A stretch of 64,000 bases of DNA from Siphonobacter sp. BAB-5405 (GCF_002872335.1 NZ_NJAG01000007.1:310001-374000), one strand, 5' to 3'. Positions 9,278-18,575 are shown, counted from the first letter of the stretch. Notes: generated by a model from the sequence alone, not told the origin. Numbers and translations are program-made.

Positions 9278-9292
9278 TTGTGTAAAACACAA
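9278..9292. promoter_or_regulatory. Dyad TTGTGTAAAACACAA
   Basis: Perfect inverted repeat TTGTGT-AAA-ACACAA, 94 nt upstream of the Q/N-rich gene and between it and the PfpI gene. Could be an operator; no cognate regulator is known. Confidence 0.35.
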
Positions 9293-9340
9293 TGAACGTA
9301 AATGTTTTAATTTTTAGAGATATGATCCCTTACCGTCTAT

Positions 9341-9897
9341 TTACGCTGGTGTATGTTGACCTTCCGCGATTTCTTCAATCATTTTTGCATTGAATGCAGG
9401 AATGTCATCGGGTTTACGGCTGGTTACCAGACCATTGTCCGTCACTACTTCTTCGTCTACCCATTCGGCACCAGCGTTGATCAGGTCCGTTTTCAAGGAG
9501 GGATAGGAAGTCAGCTTCCGGCCTTCTACTACGTCTGCTTCAATCAGCATAATCGGAGCGTGACAAATAGCAGCTACTGGTTTACCACTTTCAAAGAAGT
9601 GTTCGACAAATGCTACCGCATCCGTTTCCATCCGCAGTGAGTCCGGATTCATGACCCCACCGGGTAATAACAGGGCATCGTAATCTTCGGGGTTAGCTTC
9701 CGACAGCGGTACATCTACGTTAAACGTATCGCCCCAATCGGTATGATCCCATCCTTTCACTTCTTTGTCTTTCGGAGAATGATTTTAGTTTCAGCCCCGG
9801 CATCAATCAGTGCTTGTTGGGGTTCCGTTAATTCTACTTGCTCGAAGCCATCCGTTACCAGGATCGCTACTTTCTTACCTTGCAGCTTCTGTTCCAT
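9341..9897 (-). pseudogene. DJ-1/PfpI-family protein, interrupted by a 1-base deletion
   Basis: From the ATG at 9897 the frame gives MEQKLQGKKVAILVTDGFEQ and so on up to AGAETKII, then runs into TGA. A shift of one base at about 9774-9784 restores ISPKDKEVKGWDHTDWGD and the rest of the protein to 9341. The downstream part has the nucleophile-elbow Cys in AAICHAPIML and the late family pattern NGLVTSRKPDDIPAFNAKMIEE. With one extra T (ATT TCT CCG) the protein would be about 185 residues, the family's usual size. PfpI-type proteins are cytoplasmic proteases, glyoxalases or deglycases linked to stress. The rest is intact, so it is either a very recent pseudogene or a sequencing error. No slippery heptamer is present here. 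Confidence 0.8.
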
Positions 9898-10179
9898 GTT
9901 TTTAGTTTATTACGTTGGGTTGTACCCTTTTTGTTGAAAAAGCCATACCTCAAGTGAGCCAAAATTCTTCAAACGTTTAGCCAGAAATGGAAACTTCATT
10001 TACGTAACTCACTGAAAAACAGCATATCATTTAAAATACAATGTTTCCATGAAGCTCCAATCGTTTGAAAATACGTATCCGCTGAGTCGTTATCAGGTAT
10101 AGAAATTCCGCCCACTAGTGCGGCAAGCCCACCTCATCCGACCCTAGTTTAGACAAAACGATTAGTCTACGCTTGCATA

Positions 10180-10201
10180 AATAAACAAACGTTCATTTAT
10201 T
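10180..10201. promoter_or_regulatory. Operator-like palindrome before the TetR gene
   Basis: AATAAACAAAC (10180-10190) faces GTTCATTTATT (10191-10201); 9 of 11 positions pair. It ends 10 nt before the TetR start, the usual position of an autoregulatory TetR operator. The rest of the 9898-10211 gap shows no gene. Confidence 0.6.
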
Positions 10202-10211
10202 CGCGAATGAA

Positions 10212-10805
10212 ATGAGGTATAAAGACGAAACCAAAGAACAGGCCATTCGGGAAAAGGCCATCACCATGATTGTGGAAAGCGGACTGGATGGCTTGAGTAT
10301 GCAACGACTGGCTAAGGCCGCTAACGTCTCCCCGGCAACACTGTACATTTACTTTCAGGATCGCGATGATCTGATTGTCCAGCTGAGCGTGGAAGAAAAC
10401 CGTCGCATGATGATCGCTACGCTGGAGAACTTCGATCCCGACATGTCTTTTGCGGAAGGGTTACGGATTCAATGGCTGAACCGGGCCCGCTTTTGTCTGG
10501 AAAACCCGATAGCCTCGCTGTTTATGGAACAAATTCGTCATTCGCCCTACCACCAGCGGGCCAGCGAATTAGTAGGATCGGAATTCCATCAAACGCTGGG
10601 CCTGTTTGTACGAAACAATATTGCCCGCAATGAACTGGTGAGTCTCCCATTCGAAGTCTACTGGTCAGTAGCTTTTTCACCCTTGTATCAACTGGTAAAA
10701 TTTCATGTTCAGGGTCGTAGCTTCCCTAACCGCCCGGCGTTTCAGCTCACGGAGCCGGTTATTCTACAGGCTCTGGAATTAGTTTTAAAAGCACTTAAAC
10801 CGTAG
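10212..10805 (+). CDS. TetR/AcrR-family transcriptional regulator
   Basis: 197 residues. The N-terminal helix-turn-helix (about 10-55) shows the family pattern AITMIVESGLDGLSMQRLAKAANVS followed by PATLYIYFQDRDDLIVQL. The C-terminal helical domain binds an unknown ligand. The ATG at 10212 is taken; an ATG at 10207 is out of frame. A palindrome sits just upstream, and an MFS exporter follows 72 nt downstream on the same strand. The usual model is repression of itself and the exporter until a toxic compound binds. Confidence 0.92.
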   Translation: MRYKDETKEQAIREKAITMIVESGLDGLSMQRLAKAANVSPATLYIYFQDRDDLIVQLSVEENRRMMIATLENFDPDMSFAEGLRIQWLNRARFCLENPIASLFMEQIRHSPYHQRASELVGSEFHQTLGLFVRNNIARNELVSLPFEVYWSVAFSPLYQLVKFHVQGRSFPNRPAFQLTEPVILQALELVLKALKP

Positions 10806-10877
10806 GGTTATGCGGGTGTCGTTCGCGTAGAACTACTCCTGTAAACCATTATCCCTATTCTCTTCCTAACTCAATTC

Positions 10878-12116
10878 ATGGCATCTTCCGCACGTTTTAC
10901 CCGCTACGAAGGCTTCGTCATCGCCGTACTGGCCATTCTACAGTTTACCATTATTCTGGATTTCATGGTTCTTTCGCCGCTCGGAGCCATCCTGATGCCG
11001 ACCTTACACATCACCCCCGTACAGTTTGGCTGGGTGGTATCGGCATACGCGTTCAGTGCCGGAGCTTCGGGATTACTGGCGGCGGGCTTCGCCGACAATT
11101 TTGACCGAAAAAAACTGCTTCTGTTTTTCTATACGGGTTTTACGCTTGGTACCTTTTTGTGCAGCATCGCGACAGATTATCACTTTCTGCTCTTTGCCCG
11201 CATTTTTACGGGTTTGTTCGGCGGCGTGATCGGTTCGATTTGCTCGGCTATTATTACCGATTTGTTTGCCCTTGAGGTACGGGGTCGCGTGATGGGTTTT
11301 GTACAGATGGCCTTTGCCACCAGTCAGGTACTGGGCATCCCCATTGGCCTGTACCTAGCCAATGAATTTGGCTGGCATTCGCCCTTTACGATGATTGTAC
11401 TTTTCTGTATCGTCATTGGTATTCTGATTCTGGTGTACCTCAAACCCATCGACAAACACCTGGGACTCAATACGGAGCACAATGCCTTCAAGCACCTGGG
11501 CCAAACGCTTTCGCAGTCCAACTACCTGCTGGCTTTTGCTACGACGACCTTGCTGGCGATGGGTGGCTACATGTTAATGCCCTTTGGCAGTGCGTTCAGT
11601 GTACATAACCTGAAAATTCCGTTTGATAAACTTCCGATGGTCTACATCGTAACGGGGATCAGCTCAATGATTGCCGGGCCGCTTCTTGGGAAGTACAGCG
11701 ATGTGATTGGCAAGTATCGTCTGTTTGTAATGGGATCGATTCTGTCAATGATCATGACGGGGATTTACGGAAACCTGGGCCCTACCCCGATCTGGATTGT
11801 CATTGTTATCAACGTCTTTCTTTTCATGGGCATCACGTCCCGTATCATTTCTTCCTCAGCTCTGATGACGGCCATTCCCAAACCGCAGGACCGCGGAGCA
11901 TTTATGAGTATCAACGCATCAGTTCAGCAAATGGCTGGTGGATTGGCCGCCGCTGCCGCCGGATTCATTGTCTCGGAAACGCCCTCGGGCTACATCGAGC
12001 ATTACGACCGACTGAGCTACGTGGTCATTGCCGGTTCCATGCTGGCCATTGTGATGATGTACTTCGTCAATCAGATGGTGCAACGAAAACTGGCCACGCC
12101 GGCCGTACCCGTGTAG
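10878..12116 (+). CDS. MFS transporter (drug-efflux type)
   Basis: 412 residues with about twelve hydrophobic helices. Helices 2-3 carry the family A-like loop (AAGFADNFDRKKLLLFFY). The first helix has the H+ antiporter-like LDFMVLSPLGAILMPTL. The arrangement matches DHA1/AraJ-like exporters of the inner membrane. It follows a TetR regulator in the same direction, which supports an inducible efflux role. The substrate is not evident. A terminator ends the unit at 12141-12182. Confidence 0.88.
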   Translation: MASSARFTRYEGFVIAVLAILQFTIILDFMVLSPLGAILMPTLHITPVQFGWVVSAYAFSAGASGLLAAGFADNFDRKKLLLFFYTGFTLGTFLCSIATDYHFLLFARIFTGLFGGVIGSICSAIITDLFALEVRGRVMGFVQMAFATSQVLGIPIGLYLANEFGWHSPFTMIVLFCIVIGILILVYLKPIDKHLGLNTEHNAFKHLGQTLSQSNYLLAFATTTLLAMGGYMLMPFGSAFSVHNLKIPFDKLPMVYIVTGISSMIAGPLLGKYSDVIGKYRLFVMGSILSMIMTGIYGNLGPTPIWIVIVINVFLFMGITSRIISSSALMTAIPKPQDRGAFMSINASVQQMAGGLAAAAAGFIVSETPSGYIEHYDRLSYVVIAGSMLAIVMMYFVNQMVQRKLATPAVPV

Positions 12117-12140
12117 AATCGGCCTGGCTTTGAATTTTAA

Positions 12141-12182
12141 AAACTTCCCGGATGCTCACAAACGTTCGGGAAGTTTCATTTT
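12141..12182 (+). terminator. Terminator after the MFS gene
   Basis: Stem AAACTTCCCG (12141-12150) / CGGGAAGTTT (12167-12176), followed by CATTTTT. Confidence 0.85.
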
Positions 12183-12252
12183 TACAAAACCGTAGCTTCG
12201 TCAAGCAGTACTTTCGTTCTGGCATCACCAACACTTAGACTCTTTATTCACC

Positions 12253-12588
12253 ATGGCATTCAAACTAAACGGCCGCATCTGGATTGAAGGCGAAGACCGT
12301 TTTATCGGCATTGGCAAGTTGCATTTACTGGAACAAATCGAACGAACGGGCTCCATTTCGGCCTCAGCCAAAGCCCTGGGGATGTCGTACAAACGAGCCT
12401 GGGATCTGATTCAGTCTGTCAACAAGCAGGCTCCTAATCCACTGGTGAGTACGCAAGCGGGCGGCGAACGCGGCGGCGGGGCGGTGCTGACCGAAGAAGG
12501 CAAACGCTGGGTAGGAATTTATCAAAACATCCAGGAACGTTTCCAGGAATTTCTGAATCTGGAAAGCGAGAAACTGGCAAGCTTCTAA
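12253..12588 (+). CDS. ModE-type winged helix-turn-helix regulator, N-terminal domain only
   Basis: 111 residues matching the DNA-binding half of ModE: GRIWIEGEDRFIGIGKLHLLEQIERTGSIS with the helix-turn-helix ASAKALGMSYKRAWDLIQSVN, then a glycine-rich wing (GGERGGGAVLTEEG). The molybdate-binding MOP domains of full ModE are absent, as in many short ModE-like proteins. It is a cytoplasmic DNA-binding protein. No molybdate transport gene is nearby. The next gene, GH76, starts 78 nt downstream on the same strand, but there is no evidence that they work together. Confidence 0.85.
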   Translation: MAFKLNGRIWIEGEDRFIGIGKLHLLEQIERTGSISASAKALGMSYKRAWDLIQSVNKQAPNPLVSTQAGGERGGGAVLTEEGKRWVGIYQNIQERFQEFLNLESEKLASF

Positions 12589-12665
12589 GTTTTCTTCACC
12601 GAAGCAGAGTTATTCGGTTCCTGTCGTCACTATCTCATACAGAAGGAAACCCTTTAAACCTAGGT

Positions 12666-13724
12666 ATGAAAAAAATAGTCTTCACGCTGGCCGGCCTGCT
12701 ATCGCTGGCTGGTGCTCTCCAGGCCCAGACCGAACGTCTGCACCGCATTCAGGAAAACATTCAAACCGTCTTCTACGACCCAGCTTCGGGTTTATACAAG
12801 GAGACCAACGACGCGGCTCATAATGAAAAGCCGCATTCGTACCTGTGGCCCTTATGTGCTCTGGTTCAGGCCGCCAATGAAATGGAAGTACTGGAGCCGA
12901 AACAGTCCTACCTCGGTCCAGTCCTGAAAACGATCCAGCAGTATTACAACGAAAATCCGCCCGCACCGGGGTACCAGGCTTACGTGACCAAGGAGAAGAT
13001 CGATACGCGGTTTTTCGATGATAATCAATGGATTGCCATTGCCTGTCTGGATGCGTATCAGCGAACCAAACAGAAATCCTATCTCGATACGGCCGAGTTG
13101 ATTTATCGCTTTATGATGACGGGCTACGATCAGGCCGGTGGCGGCGGTATCTACTGGAAAGAAGACGATAAAACGACCAAAAACACCTGCTCCAACGGAC
13201 CGGGCGTCCTGATTGCCCTGCAACTCTACAAAATCAAAAAAGATCGGAAGTACCTCGATACAGCTCTGGATCTGTACCGCTGGACGAATACGCATTTACA
13301 GGCTCCTTCGGGTGTATACTACGACGCGGTAAAATTGCCCAGTATGAAGATCGATTCTGCGATATACACCTACAATACGGGGACCATGCTCCAGTCGAGT
13401 GTACTGCTGTATGAACTTACCAAAGAGAAGAAATACCTGCAGGAAGCTCAACGGGTAGCCAAGGCCGCTCGCCAGCATTTTTTCCGGAAACAGAAATTTC
13501 CGGATCACTACTGGTTTAATGTAGTCTTGCTACGGGGGTATATTGAATTGTATCAGGTTGATGCGGACCCTCAATACCTGAAACTCTTCAAACAGGATGC
13601 GGAACGAATCTGGAAAGAAGAAAAAGACGCAAACGATCTGATCGGTAAAAAGCCCTGGAAAACGTTGATTGACCAGGCGGCCATGCTGGAAATGTACGCT
13701 CGCTTACAAACCCTCAAGCTATGA
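12666..13724 (+). CDS. Secreted glycoside hydrolase family 76 protein
   Basis: 352 residues with a signal peptide (MKKIVFTLAGLLSLAGALQAQ). The rest looks like the alpha/alpha barrel of GH76, whose members cleave alpha-1,6-mannan. The family's catalytic Asp pair is visible in RFFDDNQWIAIACLDAYQ, and the pattern GGIYWKEDDKTTKNTCSNGP follows. Length is normal. It is probably periplasmic or cell-surface. No SusC/SusD pair is next to it, so it is not in a classical polysaccharide-utilisation locus. Its stop overlaps the stop of the converging transporter by 6 nt. Confidence 0.87.
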   Translation: MKKIVFTLAGLLSLAGALQAQTERLHRIQENIQTVFYDPASGLYKETNDAAHNEKPHSYLWPLCALVQAANEMEVLEPKQSYLGPVLKTIQQYYNENPPAPGYQAYVTKEKIDTRFFDDNQWIAIACLDAYQRTKQKSYLDTAELIYRFMMTGYDQAGGGGIYWKEDDKTTKNTCSNGPGVLIALQLYKIKKDRKYLDTALDLYRWTNTHLQAPSGVYYDAVKLPSMKIDSAIYTYNTGTMLQSSVLLYELTKEKKYLQEAQRVAKAARQHFFRKQKFPDHYWFNVVLLRGYIELYQVDADPQYLKLFKQDAERIWKEEKDANDLIGKKPWKTLIDQAAMLEMYARLQTLKL

Positions 13725-14720
13725 GCTACGAGCCATAATGATGAGGGCTAGCCCTACGACATAAGATGCTCCCATCAGCCAGAGGTATCGATTCGCTTTG
13801 GCGGGAGCATCTTTAAATTCTTTCCAGGCGAATAGACCCCACAGTACGGAAACTACGGTTGCCCCCTGGCTAAGGCCGTACGAAATAGCATCACCCGCTT
13901 CCTGCGAACCTAACAAGAGGGTAATCATCCCTACGCACCACAACAGGCCACTTGCCAACCCCAGCAGGTGCTCCCGACGAGGTACCTCTTTGTAAGGCGT
14001 CTCGTTGTCATCGCCCGTGAGTTTGAGTCGTTCGAGAATGCGTTCCAATACCGGATTACTCAGCAAAATGCCGAACGCAAAGAGTACGAGACCCGTGTAC
14101 GGCGTCAGTTTATCTTTCTGCGGAAAGGATAGTTCTTCGATGATCGAACTGGTAATCACCAGAAAGAAAAAACCCGAAACCAGTCCACCCGCCAGAGCTA
14201 CCCAAATTCCTTTATTGTCGGATTTTTCCTCGCTATCTTCTTCCCGGGCCAGATACGCCAGGGCACACATGCCGATGGAAACCAGTACCAGTCCGCCGCC
14301 GATGGCCAATAAGGTCAAATCCCCATCAGGTTTGGCAATGTAGTTGACGATAATACCCAGAGCCATCGAAAGCCCCGTACCGACGGGCATGGCAATGGCG
14401 ATTCCGGAGAGATTGATTCCGACCGTTAACAGCGTATTGCCAATATTAAACAGAATTCCACCCGCCAAAGCCAGAGCCAGATTTTGAAGCGTTGCCTGCT
14501 GAATGTCTTCCAGAAAGGGCCGACCTTCTTCACCGAAACTCCCCAGGGTAAAAGCCAGAATCAGCGATAGAAGTACAATTCCGTATACATAATCCCGGTA
14601 GAATACCTGTAAGGGGGCCGATTGCGTAACAATCTTTTGCCCGTTACTCCAGGAACCCCAACAAAGCATTGTAATCAAACAGAAAAATACGGCCAGTGTA
14701 GGCTGATCGACAATAAACAT
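13719..14720 (-). CDS. GRP/DMT-type sugar transporter, 10 TM helices
   Basis: 333 residues with about ten hydrophobic helices in two halves of five. The N-terminus (ITMLCWGSWSNGQKI) resembles the glucose/ribose transporter (GRP) and related DMT permeases; a central acidic loop (EEDSEEKSDNKG) separates the halves. Internal pieces such as GINLSGIAIAMPVGTGLSMALG and SYGLSQGATVVSVLWGLFAWKEF fit that family. It acts in the inner membrane. The substrate is unknown; sugar is most likely from family membership. It converges on GH76 with overlapping stop codons. Confidence 0.8.
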   Translation of the reverse strand: MFIVDQPTLAVFFCLITMLCWGSWSNGQKIVTQSAPLQVFYRDYVYGIVLLSLILAFTLGSFGEEGRPFLEDIQQATLQNLALALAGGILFNIGNTLLTVGINLSGIAIAMPVGTGLSMALGIIVNYIAKPDGDLTLLAIGGGLVLVSIGMCALAYLAREEDSEEKSDNKGIWVALAGGLVSGFFFLVITSSIIEELSFPQKDKLTPYTGLVLFAFGILLSNPVLERILERLKLTGDDNETPYKEVPRREHLLGLASGLLWCVGMITLLLGSQEAGDAISYGLSQGATVVSVLWGLFAWKEFKDAPAKANRYLWLMGASYVVGLALIIMARSS

Positions 14721-14786
14721 AGTTTGCAGAGGTTTAGATACCTATGCTGGACCTTCAATAAAAGCGGACCAGCCCCTTTACAAACG

Positions 14787-14820
14787 AAAAGAGACGCTCT
14801 TGTGCAGAGCGTCTCTTTTG
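14787..14820. terminator. Terminator of the outer-membrane barrel gene
   Basis: Stem AAAAGAGACGCTCT / AGAGCGTCTCTTTT with a 5-nt loop; T-run on either strand, 19 nt after the minus-strand stop at 14839. Confidence 0.9.
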
Positions 14821-14838
14821 CCTATATGTTTGTCAGGC

Positions 14839-15489
14839 TTATCGACGGGAGGACGTAAACCGACCCGTACTGGGCTGGTAGCGGCCCAGGGGAAAACTTA
14901 CCCCCAGGTTGATACCAATGTTCCGGTTGTTGATGTCGCCGCTGCCATATACGGGCTTGGCTACATTTACCAAACCCAGGCCGTAGCGAGCGTCGAAGTT
15001 AAGCCATACGCGGTCGCTCAGACGGTAATTAAAGCCTGCTCCCAGGTGCAGACCGGCATCAGCCGCCGTGTAACGATCCTTGTTTGCGTTGATGTTATCC
15101 CCATTTTCATTACGGGCTCCCAGAAGAAATCCAACGTAAGGACCTGCGAAAATTTTAGGACGGAAGGCTGCTCCCCGATCGTTCAGGTAGAAGGTAGCCA
15201 GAATCGGAATTTGCAGGTAATTCAAGCGTACTTCCGTAGGCAGACCACCAAACTTGCTGCCCAGTTGCGTATACAGAGCCTGTCCACCTACACCAAAGCG
15301 TTCGTTGATGCTGTAGTTGATGAATAGGCCGCCCGTCCCGCCGGTTTTAAAATTGGCGTTACCTGCTCCACCGCCGCCAAACTTGGCGATTGAGACACCA
15401 CCCATAAGGCCCCAGGACAAATTATCCTGTGCCTGAACTCCCTGGATCATAGCCATTGCCAGGAAAGCAGCAAAAATGTACTTTTTCAT
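14839..15489 (-). CDS. Outer-membrane beta-barrel protein (PorT-like family)
   Basis: 216 residues with a signal peptide (MKKYIFAAFLAMAMIQGVQAQ). The mature protein is a series of amphipathic strands with aromatic belts (GVSIAKFGG, LFINYSINERFGVGGQALYT, RLNYLQIPILATFYL, FAGPYVGFLLGARNE, GAGFNYRLSDRVWLNFDARYGLG). This is the pattern of small outer-membrane barrels of the PorT/OMP_b-brl_2 group common in Bacteroidota. The exact role is unknown. The end has an Arg/Ser tail rather than a terminal Phe, which is slightly unusual for a barrel. Confidence 0.85.
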   Translation of the reverse strand: MKKYIFAAFLAMAMIQGVQAQDNLSWGLMGGVSIAKFGGGGAGNANFKTGGTGGLFINYSINERFGVGGQALYTQLGSKFGGLPTEVRLNYLQIPILATFYLNDRGAAFRPKIFAGPYVGFLLGARNENGDNINANKDRYTAADAGLHLGAGFNYRLSDRVWLNFDARYGLGLVNVAKPVYGSGDINNRNIGINLGVSFPLGRYQPSTGRFTSSRR

Positions 15490-15591
15490 GATTGAAGTGA
15501 GAGTAAAAAATGTGAACCGTAAGTGAAAAATAGCGTTCCTGCATACCTACGTAGGAAAATGTGCAGAAAGTTTTCTACAGTTCAATATTTT

Positions 15592-16533
15592 TCACTCTGT
15601 CACAAATAGTACATTTCGCTGAAGCCCTTCGTATTTAGCACGCTTCAGAGGTGATTTTTTAAAGACGCGGCGGAAGGTCTCTTCGGTAAGTTCCTGCCAA
15701 TCACGGGCTTGGAAAGTTTTGAGTTCGTCGGGTAAGTGAAAAGCGGATTCCCGGTGGGGTTGGGAAAAACGATTCCAGGGACAAACGTCCTGACAAATGT
15801 CACAGCCAAACACCCAGTTTTTCGTGTGTCCTTTAAATGATTCAGGAATAGATTCTTTTAATTCGATGGTCAGGTAACTGATGCAACGGCTACCGTCTAC
15901 GCCATAGGGTTCGGAGATAGCATCCGTAGGACAGGCATCGATGCAGCGGGTGCAGGTGCCGCAGTAATCCGCCATGGGGCCGTCGGGTTGCAGGTCAAGA
16001 TCAATGATGAGTTCGGCGATAAAAAAGAAACTACCGCCCTTGCGGGTAATCAGGTTACTGTTTTTACCGATCCAGCCCAAACCCGCCTGTTTGGCCCAGG
16101 CTTTTTCCATCACGGGAGCCGAATCGACAAAGCAACGTCCGTCTACTGCCCCGATTTCTTCCTGAATCCGGCTTAAAAAATCCTTGAGTTTATCTTTGAT
16201 GACAAAGTGGTAATCGACGCCGTACGCGTACTTGGCGATCTTCAGATCTTCGTCGCCTTCGGGTAAGGTTTCTTCGGGATAATAATTGTACAGCAGCGAT
16301 ACGACCGATTTAGCTCCCTCGACCAGCAGGCGGGGATCCAGCCGTTTGTCGAAGTGGTTTTCCATGTACTGCATTTTCCCGTGACGGCCCAGCCGCAGCC
16401 ATTTTTCCAGGCGGGGGGCTTCCTCTTCCAGAAAATCCGCCCGCGAGATCCCGCAGAAATCGAAGCCCAGATCCCGGGCGATTTCTTTGATACGCAACGC
16501 GTTTTCTTGCTGGATGATGTCGGAAACGGTCAT
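15592..16533 (-). CDS. queG: Epoxyqueuosine reductase
   Basis: 313-residue cobalamin-dependent iron-sulphur enzyme that reduces epoxyqueuosine to queuosine in tRNA anticodons. Two [4Fe-4S] cluster motifs are visible: [12 protein letters not shown] with a later Cys in [10 protein letters not shown], and [11 protein letters not shown]. The N-terminal part ([24 protein letters not shown]) fits the family. The frame extends to a TTG at 16566, but that codon lies inside a TAnnTTTG box, so the ATG at 16533 (MTVSDIIQ) is chosen. queA, the preceding pathway step, is at the other end of the window. Confidence 0.95.
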   Translation of the reverse strand: MTVSDIIQQENALRIKEIARDLGFDFCGISRADFLEEEAPRLEKWLRLGRHGKMQYMENHFDKRLDPRLLVEGAKSVVSLLYNYYPEETLPEGDEDLKIAKYAYGVDYHFVIKDKLKDFLSRIQEEIGAVDGRCFVDSAPVMEKAWAKQAGLGWIGKNSNLITRKGGSFFFIAELIIDLDLQPDGPMADYCGTCTRCIDACPTDAISEPYGVDGSRCISYLTIELKESIPESFKGHTKNWVFGCDICQDVCPWNRFSQPHRESAFHLPDELKTFQARDWQELTEETFRRVFKKSPLKRAKYEGLQRNVLFVTE

Positions 16534-16563
16534 AGAAAGTGATGAAGCCTTTACTTGCTCCTG

Positions 16564-16571
16564 CAAAAGTA
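16564..16571 (-). promoter_or_regulatory. -7 box (TACTTTTG) for queG
   Basis: Minus strand reads TACTTTTG, 30 nt before the chosen ATG. Its position rules out the longer TTG-start reading. Confidence 0.6.
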
Positions 16572-16754
16572 CGTTCTTCCCTGTAAACTGCTGATGGGCT
16601 CAATTCATTCCAGCGATGTGTCTTTTCAGTTTACCGCTTCTAGCCTACTGATCTACAGAACGTCTTACGACGTAAGTTTTCCGTTTTGTCGGTTTACTTT
16701 TCTGACTTTCTAAAGTAAAATGTCATTCTGTCAGCGAAAACCGCATTGGCAAGC

Positions 16755-16762
16755 TAATTTTG
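16755..16762 (+). promoter_or_regulatory. -7 box (TAATTTTG) for grpE-dnaJ
   Basis: TAATTTTG matches the Bacteroidota -7 consensus, 32 nt before the grpE start. No CIRCE element is visible. Confidence 0.6.
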
Positions 16763-16794
16763 CGAAACTTTACTGGTAAAAAAGTACATAAGAC

Positions 16795-17343
16795 ATGACG
16801 AATCCGGAATTTACGCAACCCGAAGAGAACGAACAAACTCCCCAGGCTGACAACGTTGCTGAGACCAATGGATCAGCAGCTGAAACGACGGATCAGCCGT
16901 CTGCAGAGCAGAAACTACAGTCTGAGAATGCAGAGCTAAAAGATAAATACATTCGCCTGGTCGCTGAATTCGACAATTTCCGTAAGCGTACGCTGCGGGA
17001 AAAAGACGAACTGGTAAAAACGGCTTCCGAGAATGTAATCAAAGCCATTTTACCCGTACTGGACGATATTGAGCGGGCCCAGGCCACCTACGGTGAAGAT
17101 GGTAAAGTGGATACCCAAGGCATTGAGCTGATCTTCAATAAACTGACCAAAGCCGTAGCCGGTAAAGGATTGAAGCCGATGGAATCGAAAGGTCAGGCCT
17201 TCGATCCCGATCTGCACGAAAGCATCACCCAGTTCCCCGCTCCTTCGGAAGACCTGAAAGGAAAAGTAATTGATGAGGTAGAAAAAGGATATTACCTGGG
17301 CGACAAAGTGATTCGCTTTGCGAAGGTTGTGGTCGGGGTATAA
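16795..17343 (+). CDS. grpE: Nucleotide exchange factor GrpE
   Basis: 182 residues. It releases ADP from DnaK during protein folding. The N-terminal 45 residues are acidic and disordered, followed by the long dimerising helix (ENAELKDKYIRLVAEFDNFRKRTLREKDELVKTASENVIKAILPVLDDIERA) and the C-terminal beta domain ending GYYLGDKVIRFAKVVVGV. All are typical. It is the first gene of an operon with dnaJ 80 nt downstream. dnaK is not in the window. Confidence 0.97.
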   Translation: MTNPEFTQPEENEQTPQADNVAETNGSAAETTDQPSAEQKLQSENAELKDKYIRLVAEFDNFRKRTLREKDELVKTASENVIKAILPVLDDIERAQATYGEDGKVDTQGIELIFNKLTKAVAGKGLKPMESKGQAFDPDLHESITQFPAPSEDLKGKVIDEVEKGYYLGDKVIRFAKVVVGV

Positions 17344-17353
17344 TCATAGTTCG

Positions 17354-17407
17354 AATGAGCGAATGATCGATTCTTCCCCACTTCATTCTCTTCCTCATTC
17401 GCTCATT
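17354..17407 (+). other. Inverted repeat between grpE and dnaJ
   Basis: AATGAGCGAATGA (17354-17366) is exactly complementary to TCATTCGCTCATT (17395-17407), with a 28-nt pyrimidine-rich loop. In RNA this is a 13-bp stem just before dnaJ. It has no T-run and could tune dnaJ mRNA stability or translation relative to grpE. Confidence 0.6.
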
Positions 17408-17423
17408 TCTTGATTGAAAAAAG

Positions 17424-18575
17424 ATGGCACAAAAGCGTGACTATTACGAAATATTAGGCGTCTCCAAGTCTTCGACCGAAGAGGAGATTAAGAAAGCATA
17501 CCGGAAACTGGCGATTAAGTATCACCCCGATAAAAATCCCGACAACCCGGAAGCGGAAGATAAATTCAAAGAGGCGGCAGAAGCCTACGAAGTACTTTCT
17601 GATCCCAACAAAAAAGCCCGGTACGACCAGTTCGGTCACGCGGGTATGGGTGGCGGGTACTCGGGTCCGCAAAATGCCGAGGATATTTTCTCTCAATTCG
17701 GCGATATTTTTGGTGAAGGCAGTCCCTTTGGCAGCTTCTTCGGTGGTGGTTTTGGGGGCGGTGGCCGTCAGCAACAACGCGTTCGGAAAGGCTCGGATTT
17801 ACGTATCAAGCTCAAACTTGATTTACAGGAAGTAGCCAACGGAGTTGAGAAAAAAATCAAAGTAAAACGCCACGTCAGCTGTAATGCCTGTGGAGGTAAC
17901 GGTTCGAAAAACGGTACATCCTTACGTACCTGTCCGACCTGTAACGGTCAGGGACAGGTACGCCGGGTACAGCAGACCATGCTGGGTCAGATGGTGACAG
18001 CCAGCACCTGTTCGACCTGTAACGGAGAAGGAAAGATTGTAGATTCCAAGTGCGATGTGTGTATGGGCGAAGGCCGTACGCTGGCCGAAGAGGTAATCTC
18101 GATCAAGATTCCGGCAGGCGTAGCGGAAGGCATGCAACTGTCGATGGGCGGCAAGGGTAACGTTCCGCCCCGGGGTGGTATTCCCGGTGACCTGCTCATT
18201 GTAGTAGAGGAAGAAGAAAATGCCGACCTGAAACGTGATGGAAACAACGTTGTGCATGAGTTATACGTCAATTTTGTAGACGCGGCCCTGGGTACCTCCC
18301 TGGAAGTACCAACGATTGAAGGCCGGGCCAAAATTACGCTGGAACCCGGTACACAAAGCGGTAAGATTTTACGGATGAAGGGCAAGGGTATTCCCCAGCT
18401 GAACAGCTACGGCCGGGGTGACCAGTTGATTTACGTAAACGTCTGGACGCCCCGCGTACTCTCCGCGGAAGAACGAGGCATACTGGAACGACTGCGGACC
18501 TCGCCGAACTTCCAGCCCCGTCCAACGAAAAATGATAAATCGTTCTTCGAAAAAATGAAGGACTTCTTTAGTTAA
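17424..18575 (+). CDS. dnaJ: Chaperone DnaJ
   Basis: 383 residues. J domain (about 1-75) with the HPD tripeptide in [11 protein letters not shown]; Gly/Phe-rich linker with [12 protein letters not shown]; zinc-binding domain with four CxxCxGxG repeats ([32 protein letters not shown]); C-terminal substrate-binding domain. It stimulates the DnaK ATPase and delivers unfolded clients. Length and all motifs are complete. It shares the grpE operon and ends at a strong terminator. Confidence 0.98.
   Translation: MAQKRDYYEILGVSKSSTEEEIKKAYRKLAIKYHPDKNPDNPEAEDKFKEAAEAYEVLSDPNKKARYDQFGHAGMGGGYSGPQNAEDIFSQFGDIFGEGSPFGSFFGGGFGGGGRQQQRVRKGSDLRIKLKLDLQEVANGVEKKIKVKRHVSCNACGGNGSKNGTSLRTCPTCNGQGQVRRVQQTMLGQMVTASTCSTCNGEGKIVDSKCDVCMGEGRTLAEEVISIKIPAGVAEGMQLSMGGKGNVPPRGGIPGDLLIVVEEEENADLKRDGNNVVHELYVNFVDAALGTSLEVPTIEGRAKITLEPGTQSGKILRMKGKGIPQLNSYGRGDQLIYVNVWTPRVLSAEERGILERLRTSPNFQPRPTKNDKSFFEKMKDFFS

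Noticed and set aside
14800-15327. Open frame of 175 codons on the plus strand
   Set aside because: It lies fully antisense to the outer-membrane barrel gene, which has a signal peptide and barrel strands; the antisense product has no family features.
17344-17423. Terminator between grpE and dnaJ
   Set aside because: The inverted repeat has no T-run and a 28-nt loop; more likely an RNA element inside the operon.
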